A stretch of 24,467 bases of DNA from Fibrobacter sp. GTDB lineage: Bacteria > Fibrobacterota > Fibrobacteria > Fibrobacterales > Fibrobacteraceae. A program made the position numbers and the translations under genes. Positions 1-6,835 of the stretch are shown here, in pieces. Numbering within the stretch: the stretch's first letter is position 1; every line of letters starts with the position of its first letter. The notes beneath the pieces are model-generated. The model was not told the origin of the DNA. It saw only the letters and a list, made by a program, of their open reading frames with translations, and did not search any database. Location of the stretch: NCBI GenBank assembly GCA_017520105.1, contig JAFWRL010000170.1, positions 1 through 24,467 on the forward strand, given 5' to 3'.

Positions 1-34
1 GTGATGTTTTAGTCGGTAGAGCTTAGAGTTTAGG

Positions 35-71
35 AATTCTGATGTGAGGCATGTCACGTCAGAATTTTTTT
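35..71 (+). terminator. Rho-independent terminator of an upstream gene outside the window
   Basis: A stem of about 12-13 bp (35-47 with 54-66, one T-G wobble at 43/58) closes a 6-nt loop (48-53) and runs into seven T's (65-71). No coding region is visible in bases 1-34, so it most likely ends a plus-strand gene that lies to the left of the window. Confidence 0.7.
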
Positions 72-120
72 GTATTACGTTGATTTTTGGGGGAGAAATA
101 GTAAAAATTGGCGAAAATAA

Positions 121-148
121 AGAAAAAACCTCGGTTTTCACCGAGGTT
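121..148 (-). terminator. Terminator of the tRNA-Phe unit
   Basis: A perfect 9-bp inverted repeat (127-135 with 140-148) with a 4-nt loop is followed, on the minus strand, by a run of T's (bases 128-123). It lies 6 nt beyond the 3' end of tRNA-Phe and closes a monocistronic tRNA transcript. Confidence 0.85.
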
Positions 149-154
149 TCTTCG

Positions 155-227
155 TGGTTCCGATTGGAATTGAACCAACGACACGCGGATTTTCAGTCCA
201 CTGCTCTACCAACTGAGCTACAGAACC
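155..227 (-). tRNA. tRNA-Phe (anticodon GAA)
   Basis: The minus strand folds into a 73-nt cloverleaf. The 7-bp acceptor stem pairs 221-227 with 156-162, the discriminator base A is at 155, the anticodon loop reads CTGAAAA and the T loop reads TTCAATT. The 3' CCA is not encoded. The gene has its own promoter upstream and terminator downstream, so it is a self-contained unit. Confidence 0.96.
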
Positions 228-241
228 ATTTTGGTAGCCCA

Positions 242-270
242 ATTATAGATTAATTTTTGATCATTGTCAA
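242..270 (-). promoter_or_regulatory. Consensus sigma70-type promoter for tRNA-Phe
   Basis: On the minus strand TTGACA (270-265) and TATAAT (247-242) are separated by exactly 17 nt, a perfect match to the housekeeping consensus. The -10 box ends 14 nt before the first tRNA base, which leaves a 5' leader of about 7 nt for RNase P removal. Confidence 0.9.
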
Positions 271-308
271 GGGTAAATAGAATATTACTGTTATTTTTGA
301 AAAAAACT

Positions 309-367
309 ACTAAATTTAGTGTTGTTGGATGGAACAAAGAGGTGTCTCATAGTTTTATAGCTATGAG
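309..367 (+). promoter_or_regulatory. Palindrome and leader hairpin upstream of the CotH gene
   Basis: ACTAAATTTAGT (309-320) is a 12-nt perfect palindrome. CTCATAG (346-352) and CTATGAG (361-367) form a 7-bp hairpin that ends 20 nt before the ribosome binding site of the CotH gene. I see no convincing -35/-10 pair here. The elements could be an operator and a leader structure, but the sequence alone does not show this. Confidence 0.35.
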
Positions 368-398
368 GGAATGTGTATTTTTTATTTAGGTGGTCGTT

Positions 399-2936
399 GT
401 GATTCGCTCAAAAAATTGGATTCGAGAGATTCTTTCTCTGGCAGCAGCCTTTAGTACGGCGTTTGTAATAGGTTGTGCCGATGATACTAACGATAACGCA
501 TTTAATGCGCCCGACCCGCTGGGCCCTGTTTCGTCATCGGCAGGGGCTCAATGCAATTCACCATCTTGTCAAAATGGTAATAAAGGTAATTCCTCTATGG
601 CGGATATTCCGTTATCTGCAAGTGAGGAAATTACTCGCAGAGTCGAAGGTACGGACACTATTTATGATACGACTATAGTTTATTTGCCGCCTGATACCTT
701 GATTCAATGGGTGGGCAAGTCTGCGTTGCGTATAACGGAAATCTCTCCGTTGAATGTGGATTTTTTGGACGAAGAAGGTAAGGACCCGGCTTGGGTGGAA
801 CTTTACAATGCAAGCGATAAAGATGTTGACTTGCAGGGGTATGTCCTTATTGAAAACTTGCAGAAGCTTCTTGATAAGGAAAAGAATATCCGCAAGTTCG
901 TTTTCGGAAGCGACATCATCAAGGCTAAGTCCTTTAAGGTGGTCTTCTGCGACGGCAAGAACATTTCCGCTGTAAAGAGCGAAGACAAGGATGGCCGCCA
1001 TACACGTCCGCATGCAGACTGGAAACTGGACAAAAAGGGCGGTACGGTTTACTTGTTGGATAAATTTAACGGAATCCGTGACCAGGTTGAATATCCGGAA
1101 TTGACGGCTGGCCTTAGCTGGGGCATTGTCGATGGCGGCTACTGGCAGTATTTTGACAAACCGACGCCGGAAAAACCGAATACTGCAGCGACCGCATACG
1201 AGGAGATTGTTCCGCCTGCGGATATGGGCGGCATCAAGTCCGGTTTTTACAATGACGCTTTTACGTTGAATCCGCCGTCTCTTGAAGATGGCGTGAAGCT
1301 CCGTTGCACGACGAATGGTTCTGTTCCAACGGAAAATTCTCCAGAATTCAATTCTCCGATGCGTATTGACCATAGTATAGCCTTCCGTTGCGCTACATTC
1401 AAGAAGGGTGCCCTTTCGAACAAGGTTACGACGCGTACGTTCTTTGTCGATCAGGAACCTGTGAAAATGCCAATTGTGGCCATTAGCGTTGATTCCAGCT
1501 TCTTCCATAAGCATTACATCAAGACTAGCTGTGACGCTCCGAAGGGTTGCGGCGACAGCGCCGGTCTCTATGCTGATGTCGAATACCCGGTTCATGTGGA
1601 ATACTTTGAAAACGGTTCCTCTACGAAGGACGGCTCCACTTGGGAAAAGGATGCCGGTATTTCCTTGATGGGTGGCTACAGCCGCCTGAACGACAAAAAA
1701 TCCGTTTCTATCCGTCTCCGTGAAGAATACGAAGACGGTAGCATCAATTATCCGTTGTTCGAAACTCGTAAGGGCGTGAACGATAAATACAAGTCTTTCA
1801 ACTTGCGCAATAACGGTAATCGTTTCGTGAGCGACTACATTGAAGACGCCATGGGTGGCGCCCTCCTTGAAGGAACGAGTGTCGATTACCAGAGAAGCCG
1901 CCAGGTGGTGGTGTTCTACAACGGCAAGTACCAAGGCATTCACGATATGCGCGAACGCTTCAACAAGCACTTTGTTGAAACGAATTACAAGATTGATGCG
2001 AATACGGTGAACTTTGTCAAGCATTTGGGACATGAAATCGAAGTAAGCAACGGAACGGCTGATGGCTATATCGAAATGTTCAATTTTGTGGCAAAGAACG
2101 ATTTTGCAGGTGAAAACAATGCCAATTATGAAAAAGTGAAGACAATGCTCGATGTGGGCAACTTGGCCGACTATATAGCCGCTGAAATCTATATGCACAA
2201 TGGTGACTGGCCGAACAACAACGTACGCGCTTGGTCCGCTCCGGGACATCCGTGGAAATTCATGGTCTATGACCTTGACCACGGCTTTGACTGGATGTGG
2301 GGCGTGAATGGTGGCGAATTTGACCAAACCAGCAACATGTTTGCATGGATTAAGAAGGGTGGCGGCAACAAGCCTTGTAAGTCGGTGGATAGTCTCTGCT
2401 TTGCGGGCCTTTACAATACCCTTATCAAGAATCCGGATTTCAAGCGTTTGTTCATCAACCGTTCTGCAGTGATGCTTAATAGCTACACGAACGGAAACAA
2501 TGTCGAAAAGATTGTCAACTCCATGGTGTCTAAAATCGATGATGCGGAAATGAGCCGCGACCTTGAAAAGTTCAAGCAGGATCAGAAGTGGTACAAGAAC
2601 TCTTGCGGAGACGGTTTCAGCAGAACGGGGTCTTGCCTGAAGTCCTGGGCCAAAGAACGTGATTCTAAGGTTCTACAGGAATATCAGGAAGAGTTCGGCC
2701 TGAGCGGCACGATTTCTGTTACCATTGCTGCGTCTGGAAAGGGCTCCGTGCTTATGGAAGGCATGAAACTTCCGAGTGCTAGCTACAAGGGCAAGTTCTT
2801 CGGTGGCGTGAAAATGGAACTTAAGGCTGTCCCGGATGATGGTGCTACGTTTACGGGTTGGAGCGATGGCGTAAATGACAATCCGCGCATCGTAAGCCCG
2901 AAGGATGGCGATACCTTTACGGCGAAGTTCAATTAA
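399..2936 (+). CDS. CotH-family lipoprotein with lamin-tail domain
   Basis: Predicted 845-residue envelope lipoprotein. A signal peptide ends in a lipobox-like VIGC, so Cys26 would be lipidated. In order: a linker, a lamin-tail-like domain at about 107-220 (LRITEISP, PAWVELYN), a chitobiase-C-terminal-like beta module at about 270-348, a CotH domain at about 355-740, and a C-terminal beta repeat at about 770-845 (FTGWSDG). The CotH part carries the acidic DLDHGF motif (Asp625, Asp627) that in spore-coat CotH belongs to the atypical kinase site. Start: GTG at 399 is preferred because AGGTGG (388-393) lies 5 nt before it; a GTG at 390 would overlap that site. The substrate is unknown. Protein phosphorylation is established for Bacillus CotH but is only inferred here. 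The gene is monocistronic, with a strong terminator downstream. Confidence 0.88.
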   Translation: MIRSKNWIREILSLAAAFSTAFVIGCADDTNDNAFNAPDPLGPVSSSAGAQCNSPSCQNGNKGNSSMADIPLSASEEITRRVEGTDTIYDTTIVYLPPDTLIQWVGKSALRITEISPLNVDFLDEEGKDPAWVELYNASDKDVDLQGYVLIENLQKLLDKEKNIRKFVFGSDIIKAKSFKVVFCDGKNISAVKSEDKDGRHTRPHADWKLDKKGGTVYLLDKFNGIRDQVEYPELTAGLSWGIVDGGYWQYFDKPTPEKPNTAATAYEEIVPPADMGGIKSGFYNDAFTLNPPSLEDGVKLRCTTNGSVPTENSPEFNSPMRIDHSIAFRCATFKKGALSNKVTTRTFFVDQEPVKMPIVAISVDSSFFHKHYIKTSCDAPKGCGDSAGLYADVEYPVHVEYFENGSSTKDGSTWEKDAGISLMGGYSRLNDKKSVSIRLREEYEDGSINYPLFETRKGVNDKYKSFNLRNNGNRFVSDYIEDAMGGALLEGTSVDYQRSRQVVVFYNGKYQGIHDMRERFNKHFVETNYKIDANTVNFVKHLGHEIEVSNGTADGYIEMFNFVAKNDFAGENNANYEKVKTMLDVGNLADYIAAEIYMHNGDWPNNNVRAWSAPGHPWKFMVYDLDHGFDWMWGVNGGEFDQTSNMFAWIKKGGGNKPCKSVDSLCFAGLYNTLIKNPDFKRLFINRSAVMLNSYTNGNNVEKIVNSMVSKIDDAEMSRDLEKFKQDQKWYKNSCGDGFSRTGSCLKSWAKERDSKVLQEYQEEFGLSGTISVTIAASGKGSVLMEGMKLPSASYKGKFFGGVKMELKAVPDDGATFTGWSDGVNDNPRIVSPKDGDTFTAKFN

Positions 2937-2968
2937 TTTGACCTAGCACGGCAAACGCAATTTATTTC

Positions 2969-3000
2969 CCCGGTTCATCATGGATGAGCCGGGTTTTTTC
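2969..3000 (+). terminator. Terminator after the CotH gene
   Basis: An 11-bp stem (2969-2979 with 2983-2993, one G-T wobble) with a 3-nt loop is followed by six T's. It ends 15 nt before the ubiE start, so any ubiE promoter must overlap it or ubiE depends on readthrough. Confidence 0.9.
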
Positions 3001-3014
3001 TAAATTTGTCCTAT

Positions 3015-3848
3015 ATGAAAAGTCCCGTGCGTAAGATGTTCGATGGCATTGCTAGCCGCTATGATTTTTTGAATCATTTTCTGAGCTGCTATCAGGATGT
3101 TCTGTGGCGCAGATATTGTTGCAAGAGTCTGAAGAAGATGGTTGCGGCGGATTATGCGGATTCTGTGTTGCAAAATGTGCCGGGTTTTGCGCGGAATGTT
3201 CGCTTGCTAGATTTGTGCGGTGGCACGGGCGATTTTGCGAATACGTTCCGCAAGATTTTTGAAAGCCGTAGTGCGTGCAAAAGTTCTTCGCAAAAGGAAT
3301 CTTTGCAAAAAGGGGTTACGCAATGTACGACGAATAAAGGGAATGCGCACGACTTTAGCGTTGAACCTGCCGTAATTGGCGACTTTTCGTACGGAATGCT
3401 TGCCGAAGTTAAACCGAAGAAAATCGATGCGTTTGCTGTGCAACTTGACGCGATGAAAATGCCCTTTGCAGAACGCCAGTTTGATGTTGTTCTGAACGGC
3501 TTCGGGATGCGTAACGTGCCTGATGCACGTGGTGCCTTGATTGAATCGTATCGCGTGCTCGATGCTGGCGGATACCTTTGCGTTTTGGAGTTTTTCTCGC
3601 CGAGGAATTTGTTCAACAAGTTTTTCTATAAAGTGCTGGCGCCGTTGTTCATTCCGGTGATGGGCGCATTTTTTAGCGGCAAGCGGGACGCTTACGAATA
3701 CTTGGTGAATTCGATTATCCGGTTCTTGCCGGTCGATGAGTTCTGCAAGATGGCCAAAGAATGCGGCTTTGAAGTCAAGAAAGTCAAGATGTTCGATGGC
3801 GGAATTTCGTTTGGCGTTTTTTTGCGTAAGCCGGTAGGTGCGCCATGA
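3015..3848 (+). CDS. ubiE: UbiE/MenG demethylmenaquinone methyltransferase
   Basis: S-adenosylmethionine-dependent C-methyltransferase of quinone synthesis, 277 residues, cytosolic or membrane-associated. The N-terminus (VRKMFDGIASRYDFLN) is characteristic of the family. The SAM-binding motif DLCGGTGDF is at 66-74. Further on are the family blocks FDVVLNGFGMRNV (about 156-168) and a GGYLCVLEFFSP motif. A segment at about 80-118, rich in Ser, Lys, Gln and Cys, has no counterpart in typical 230-250-residue UbiE proteins and explains the extra length. Start: ATG at 3015 is preferred over an in-frame TTG at 3006; there is no Shine-Dalgarno sequence. The gene overlaps ubiX by 4 nt (ATGA). With UbiX and UbiA next door and no sign of ubiquinone hydroxylases, menaquinone is the likelier product, but this is inference. 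Confidence 0.93.
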   Translation: MKSPVRKMFDGIASRYDFLNHFLSCYQDVLWRRYCCKSLKKMVAADYADSVLQNVPGFARNVRLLDLCGGTGDFANTFRKIFESRSACKSSSQKESLQKGVTQCTTNKGNAHDFSVEPAVIGDFSYGMLAEVKPKKIDAFAVQLDAMKMPFAERQFDVVLNGFGMRNVPDARGALIESYRVLDAGGYLCVLEFFSPRNLFNKFFYKVLAPLFIPVMGAFFSGKRDAYEYLVNSIIRFLPVDEFCKMAKECGFEVKKVKMFDGGISFGVFLRKPVGAP

Positions 3849-4429
3849 GTCGGTTCGTGCTTGGAGTGACGGGTGCAAGCGGTGTTATTTATGCGACCCG
3901 TACGGCGATGTACCTGCAGAAATTCGGACATGAGGTAACGCTTATTTTGACGCACCCAGGAAAGCAGGTGCTGGAATACGAAGGTCAAAACGCAGTATTT
4001 GATTATTGTAATTGCGTTTGCAACGTCGATGATTTTTTTGCGGAGTGTGCGAGCGGTAGCGCCGATTATGCGGGCATGGCGGTGGTGCCGTGCTCGATGG
4101 GAACGCTTGGCCGCATTACCGGGGGAACGTCGGACAATTTGCTTGTGCGGGCGGCAGATGTTTGCCTCAAGGAACGAAGGCCGCTTGTGATTGTGCCGCG
4201 AGAGATGCCGTACAACTTGATACACATCGAGAACATGAAACGGGTGGTGCTTGCGGGTGCGGTCGTGATTCCGGCATCGCCCCAGTTCTACAGCAAACCC
4301 GCGACGATGGAAGAACTCGTGGATACCGTGGTTGCGAAAGTCTTGAAGCACTTGGGGGTGGACGCAACGCAAGTGATGACCGTCGTGAAAGCTTGGAATT
4401 CAGATAGCTGTCATGCAGCTCCTGAGTGA
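3845..4429 (+). CDS. ubiX: UbiX flavin prenyltransferase
   Basis: UbiX attaches a dimethylallyl group to FMN to make the prenylated flavin used by UbiD-type decarboxylases. The protein has 194 residues, the usual length. Visible family features are the N-terminal FMN-binding GVTGASG loop (7-13), PCSMGTLGRI (82-91), SDNLLVRAADVCLKERRPL (96-114) and the VPREMPY segment (117-123). Its start codon overlaps the ubiE stop codon (ATGA), so translation is probably coupled. The partner decarboxylase UbiD/MqnL is not in the window. The last 16 residues or so look unconserved. In futalosine-pathway bacteria the corresponding step has been assigned to a UbiX-like protein (MqnM). Confidence 0.94.
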   Translation: MSRFVLGVTGASGVIYATRTAMYLQKFGHEVTLILTHPGKQVLEYEGQNAVFDYCNCVCNVDDFFAECASGSADYAGMAVVPCSMGTLGRITGGTSDNLLVRAADVCLKERRPLVIVPREMPYNLIHIENMKRVVLAGAVVIPASPQFYSKPATMEELVDTVVAKVLKHLGVDATQVMTVVKAWNSDSCHAAPE

Positions 4430-4432
4430 CTC

Positions 4433-4444
4433 AATAACGTTATT
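4433..4444. repeat. 12-nt perfect palindrome after ubiX
   Basis: AATAACGTTATT reads the same on both strands and starts 3 nt after the ubiX stop codon. No T run follows, so it is not a standard terminator. Function unknown. Confidence 0.4.
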
Positions 4445-4460
4445 CTGAAACCGTTAGGTT

Positions 4461-4530
4461 GAAGAATCTAGGGCTTTATCAGTAAACATTACTGGATTCT
4501 TCGACTCCACTACGTTACGCTCAGAATGAC
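4461..4530. repeat. Dispersed repeat family R1, copy A
   Basis: The block 4492-4530 begins CTGGATTCTTCG and ends CTCAGAATGAC. GAAGAATC at 4461-4468 is the reverse complement of GATTCTTC at 4496-4503, so the element can also form a hairpin. The same two arms recur at 21124-21156 around a different centre, and a degenerate copy lies near 6740-6776. There is no coding potential. It resembles the GTCATTCTGAG...GAAGAATCC-type repeats I recall from several phyla, including Fibrobacter. Confidence 0.6.
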
Positions 4531-4534
4531 AAAC

Positions 4535-4622
4535 TAACCGCTGTTTCCTAACCACTAACCGCTGTCAACCTCCTAATGACTATTGACCAATAACTATTGA
4601 CTAACCACTAACCACTTCCTAC
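4535..4622. repeat. Low-complexity CTAACCACTAACC spacer (family R2)
   Basis: This A/C/T-rich stretch is built from imperfect units such as ACTATTGACYAA (4578-4589 and 4593-4604, period 15) and CTAACCACTAACC. A 14-nt piece, AACTATTGACTAAC (4592-4605), recurs exactly on the other strand at 6636-6649, just before birA. It fills the gap between ubiX and ubiA. Confidence 0.5.
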
Positions 4623-4628
4623 TAATCA

Positions 4629-5519
4629 ATGAACAAACTTCTCGAATTTACACATCTCGTTCGGTTGAGCCATTCGCTGTTTGCGATGCCTTTTGCGATT
4701 GGTTCCATGTGGGTCGCGGCGAACGGTTTTCGCGATATGAGTGCCTACGAAACCGCCCGCATTATCATTTTGATTGTCCTTTGCATGGTGACAGCCCGCA
4801 ATAGCGCCATGAGCTTTAACCGCATTGCCGACGCCAAGTTTGATGCCGAAAACCCGCGCACGGCGAAACGCCATTTGCCGGCGGGGCGTCTGAGCCGCAA
4901 ATCGGTAATCGCTTTCTTGGTGTTGAATGGGATTTTGTTCGTTACGTTTGCGTGGATGCTCCAACCGCTGGCGGGCGTGTTTGCGTTACCGGTGTGGTTC
5001 TTGTTGCTCTCATATTCTTATTGGAAACGCTTCTCGTGGCTTTGCCACTGGTTCCTCGGCTTTGCAATAGGCATGAGCCCGCTTGGCGCCTGGATTGCGG
5101 TGCGTGGCGAATTTGCCGTGTTCCCGATTTTCCTCTTGCTCATTCTGATGCTCTGGATGGGGGGCTTTGATATTATCTATGCGACGCAGGATATCGACAT
5201 CGATCGTAAGCAAGGTTTGCATTCCGTTCCTGCCCGATTCGGTCTCGAGAAATCCTTGCGCATTGCACTTGCGAGCCATTTGGCAATGCTTGTGCTCTGT
5301 GTCGTGTTTGGGTTCTTCTGGAATATGGGCTGGGTTTGGTGGACTGTTACGGGGCTTATGACTGCGGCTATTGTCTATATTCATTTGTTCAGAAAATCCA
5401 ATGATTTGGATGCCATGAATCGCGACTTTTTCCTCGCCAATGTGGCGATAAGCGTCCTTGTGATGGCTGGACTTATCGTCTGGATTTGCATGGGAGGTGA
5501 CGTCAATGCCCTTTATTAA
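4629..5519 (+). CDS. ubiA: UbiA-family aromatic prenyltransferase (MqnP/UbiA-like)
   Basis: Integral membrane enzyme that joins a polyprenyl chain to an aromatic acid in quinone synthesis, 296 residues with about eight hydrophobic helices. The first Mg/diphosphate site is NxxxDxxxD at Asn64, Asp68 and Asp72 in a segment reading NRIADAKFDAENPRT. The second aspartate-rich site follows YATQD (DIDIDRKQG, about 186-197). The N-terminus (LVRLSHSLFAMPFAIGS) resembles the MqnP/UbiA group. ATG at 4629 has no clear ribosome binding site and directly follows the R2 spacer. The next gene overlaps it by 14 nt. The acceptor may be 4-hydroxybenzoate or the futalosine-pathway intermediate; the neighbours favour menaquinone, but this is inferred. 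Confidence 0.92.
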   Translation: MNKLLEFTHLVRLSHSLFAMPFAIGSMWVAANGFRDMSAYETARIIILIVLCMVTARNSAMSFNRIADAKFDAENPRTAKRHLPAGRLSRKSVIAFLVLNGILFVTFAWMLQPLAGVFALPVWFLLLSYSYWKRFSWLCHWFLGFAIGMSPLGAWIAVRGEFAVFPIFLLLILMLWMGGFDIIYATQDIDIDRKQGLHSVPARFGLEKSLRIALASHLAMLVLCVVFGFFWNMGWVWWTVTGLMTAAIVYIHLFRKSNDLDAMNRDFFLANVAISVLVMAGLIVWICMGGDVNALY

Positions 5520-5727
5520 TCGACCGAACGGAAAGATGACGAACGAAGAAAAAGTGAAAATGTTCCATACCATGGGGGCCACGGCTGCTGTTATCGCTCT
5601 TGTACTCGTGATTCTCTTGGAAACAGGTCTTGCGGGCGAACGCCGGGAACTCGTTGATATGGGCCTTACGGCAATGATTGTGATGCTTGCCGTTTCGCTC
5701 ATTGGCAGCATGTATTTTAAGAAGTAG
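5506..5727 (+). CDS. Small two-helix membrane protein, unknown function
   Basis: A 73-residue protein with two predicted membrane helices (about 24-41 and 52-69), a short charged loop between them (GERREL) and a Lys-Lys C-terminus. I do not recognise a family. The start is fixed by GGAGGTGA (5493-5500), which lies 5 nt before ATG 5506; a GTG at 5497 lies inside that site and is unlikely to be used. The gene overlaps the end of ubiA by 14 nt, so the two are probably translationally coupled, and it may act in the same membrane pathway. It converges on birA with only 8 nt between the stop codons. Confidence 0.75.
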   Translation: MPFINRPNGKMTNEEKVKMFHTMGATAAVIALVLVILLETGLAGERRELVDMGLTAMIVMLAVSLIGSMYFKK

Positions 5728-5735
5728 CATTTGTC

Positions 5736-6626
5736 TTAAATTTCCAAATCGGCAGAGATGACGGTTTCGATGCTTCCGTCATCGCATTCAAAGAGAAGGC
5801 TCCCGTCCCCGTTCATGTCGATGATGCGACCTGTCTTTTTGAAGGCTCCTTCGCCGCTGTTGCGGTTTTCGTCGGTGCAGCGGTTATTTACAATGATGGT
5901 TCCGCGAGCGCCGATGAACTGGTCCATGCGTTTCCAAGCCTCGACCCATGGGCGAATGCCGAAGGCTTTGAATTGCCCGATAGCGCGTTCGAAATTGCCG
6001 ACGAGCATTTGCAAAAGTTTTTCGCGGTTGATATTTTGTCCACAAATATCTTTTAGCGAGGTGACTGCACGGTTTAGATGGGCGTAGTCCTTGGGCTCAC
6101 TGTTGACGTTGATGCCGACTCCCATGCTGATGGCGGGCATCGGCGTGGTTAAAGACGTCGTTGCGTTTGCCAAGGGTTTTATATAAACTAGTTCTGCAAG
6201 AATTCCGCAGAATTTGCTTTTGCCGCAAAGGATGTCGTTGGGCCATTTGACGGTGACTTTGCCGATATCCCGGTTGCCGAATCCCTGCGCATTGGCGTTT
6301 TCTTGCAAGTCGCGAAAAACTTCGGCGAAAGTGAGCGCTGCGACTTGCGTGATTTGCGGGGCCGCTGCGAGTGGAATCCCGTCCAACGGAATCAGAATAT
6401 TGAAGTAGATGTTCTTGCCGGCGGGGGAGTCCCAGGTGCGTTCATGGCGACCTCGGCCTTTTGTTTGCGTATCGGCGACAAGGAGCGTGCCCGACTCGAT
6501 TTCACCTGCGGCGGCGCGTTGCTTCATCAAAGTGTGCGTGCTTTCGATGGTCTTGAAAAGGAATGCTGGCGCTCCGCCAAAGCCCGCGAGATGCCAGTCT
6601 GTGAAATGACGTTCAGGAGAAAACAT
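5736..6626 (-). CDS. birA: Biotin--[acetyl-CoA-carboxylase] ligase
   Basis: BirA activates biotin as biotinyl-5'-AMP and transfers it to a lysine of carboxylase carrier proteins. The protein has 296 residues. The biotinyl-AMP loop GRGRHERTW is at 57-65, a KVTVKWPNDI segment holds the catalytic lysine, and the C-terminus is a small SH3-like domain (TGRIIDMNGDGSLLFE). There is no room for an N-terminal winged helix, so this is a class I, non-repressor type. Start: ATG at 6626 is preferred. The longer reading from TTG 6644 would run into the R2 repeat spacer, which has no coding look. No ribosome binding site is evident. Confidence 0.93.
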   Translation of the reverse strand: MFSPERHFTDWHLAGFGGAPAFLFKTIESTHTLMKQRAAAGEIESGTLLVADTQTKGRGRHERTWDSPAGKNIYFNILIPLDGIPLAAAPQITQVAALTFAEVFRDLQENANAQGFGNRDIGKVTVKWPNDILCGKSKFCGILAELVYIKPLANATTSLTTPMPAISMGVGINVNSEPKDYAHLNRAVTSLKDICGQNINREKLLQMLVGNFERAIGQFKAFGIRPWVEAWKRMDQFIGARGTIIVNNRCTDENRNSGEGAFKKTGRIIDMNGDGSLLFECDDGSIETVISADLEI

Positions 6627-6635
6627 TTTTTGGTT

Positions 6636-6665
6636 GTTAGTCAATAGTTAGTAGTTACTAGTCAT
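6636..6665. repeat. R2 spacer copy upstream of birA
   Basis: On the minus strand this region contains AACTATTGACTAAC, identical to 4592-4605, within similar TAGTAACTACTAAC-type low-complexity sequence. It ends about 10 nt before the birA start codon. Confidence 0.5.
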
Positions 6666-6699
6666 TTGTCTATGGTCGTTAGTTGTTAGAAAATCTAGT

Positions 6700-6732
6700 A
6701 AAAGAAAATACCCGCTCAGGTCGGGCATTACA
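6700..6732 (-). terminator. Possible terminator of the small exported-protein gene
   Basis: On the minus strand an 8-bp stem with one G-T wobble (AATGCCCG with CGGGTATT, 7-nt loop) is followed by TTCTTTTAC. The T tail is interrupted and the hairpin lies about 100 nt beyond the stop codon at 6836, so the call is tentative. Confidence 0.45.
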
Positions 6733-6739
6733 AGAACGA

Positions 6740-6776
6740 CGAATCTCGATTTTGCGGCATTTCACTCAGGACGACA
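6740..6776. repeat. Dispersed repeat family R1, degenerate copy C
   Basis: The plus strand reads CGAATCTCGA at one end and CTCAGGACGAC at the other, matching the arms of the R1 copies at 4492-4530 and 21124-21156 with a few changes. The similarity is partial and was judged by eye. Confidence 0.4.
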
Positions 6777-6801
6777 TCTCTAAGTTCAACTATTCTTTCG
6801 C

Positions 6802-6832
6802 CTGTAGCCGCTACGCGGCGTTCTCTCGTCTA
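6802..6832 (-). repeat. R3 hairpin element just after a stop codon, copy 1
   Basis: The stem GCCGC (6807-6811) and GCGGC (6815-6819) closes a TAC loop. The flank reads TAGACGAGAGAACG on the coding strand. The element begins 3 nt after the stop codon of the minus-strand gene at 6836. A matching element in the same orientation relative to its gene lies at 17087-17117. No T run follows. Confidence 0.5.
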
Positions 6833-6835
6833 AAT

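Noticed and set aside
44..253. Plus-strand open frame of 69 codons
   Set aside because: It runs through the tRNA-Phe gene, its terminator and part of its promoter; the product has no credible features.
612..2327. Minus-strand open frame of 571 codons
   Set aside because: It lies entirely opposite the CotH gene, whose domains and start signals are clear. The antisense translation shows no recognisable domain or ribosome binding site.
3692..4372. Minus-strand open frame of 226 codons
   Set aside because: It overlaps the end of ubiE and most of ubiX on the other strand; both are secure family members.
4535..4622. CRISPR-like array in the repeated spacer
   Set aside because: Units are short, imperfect and without regular unique spacers; no cas gene is present in the window.
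6627..6644. TTG start giving birA six more residues
   Set aside because: The added codons read into the R2 repeat spacer, and TTG without a ribosome binding site is less likely than ATG 6626.
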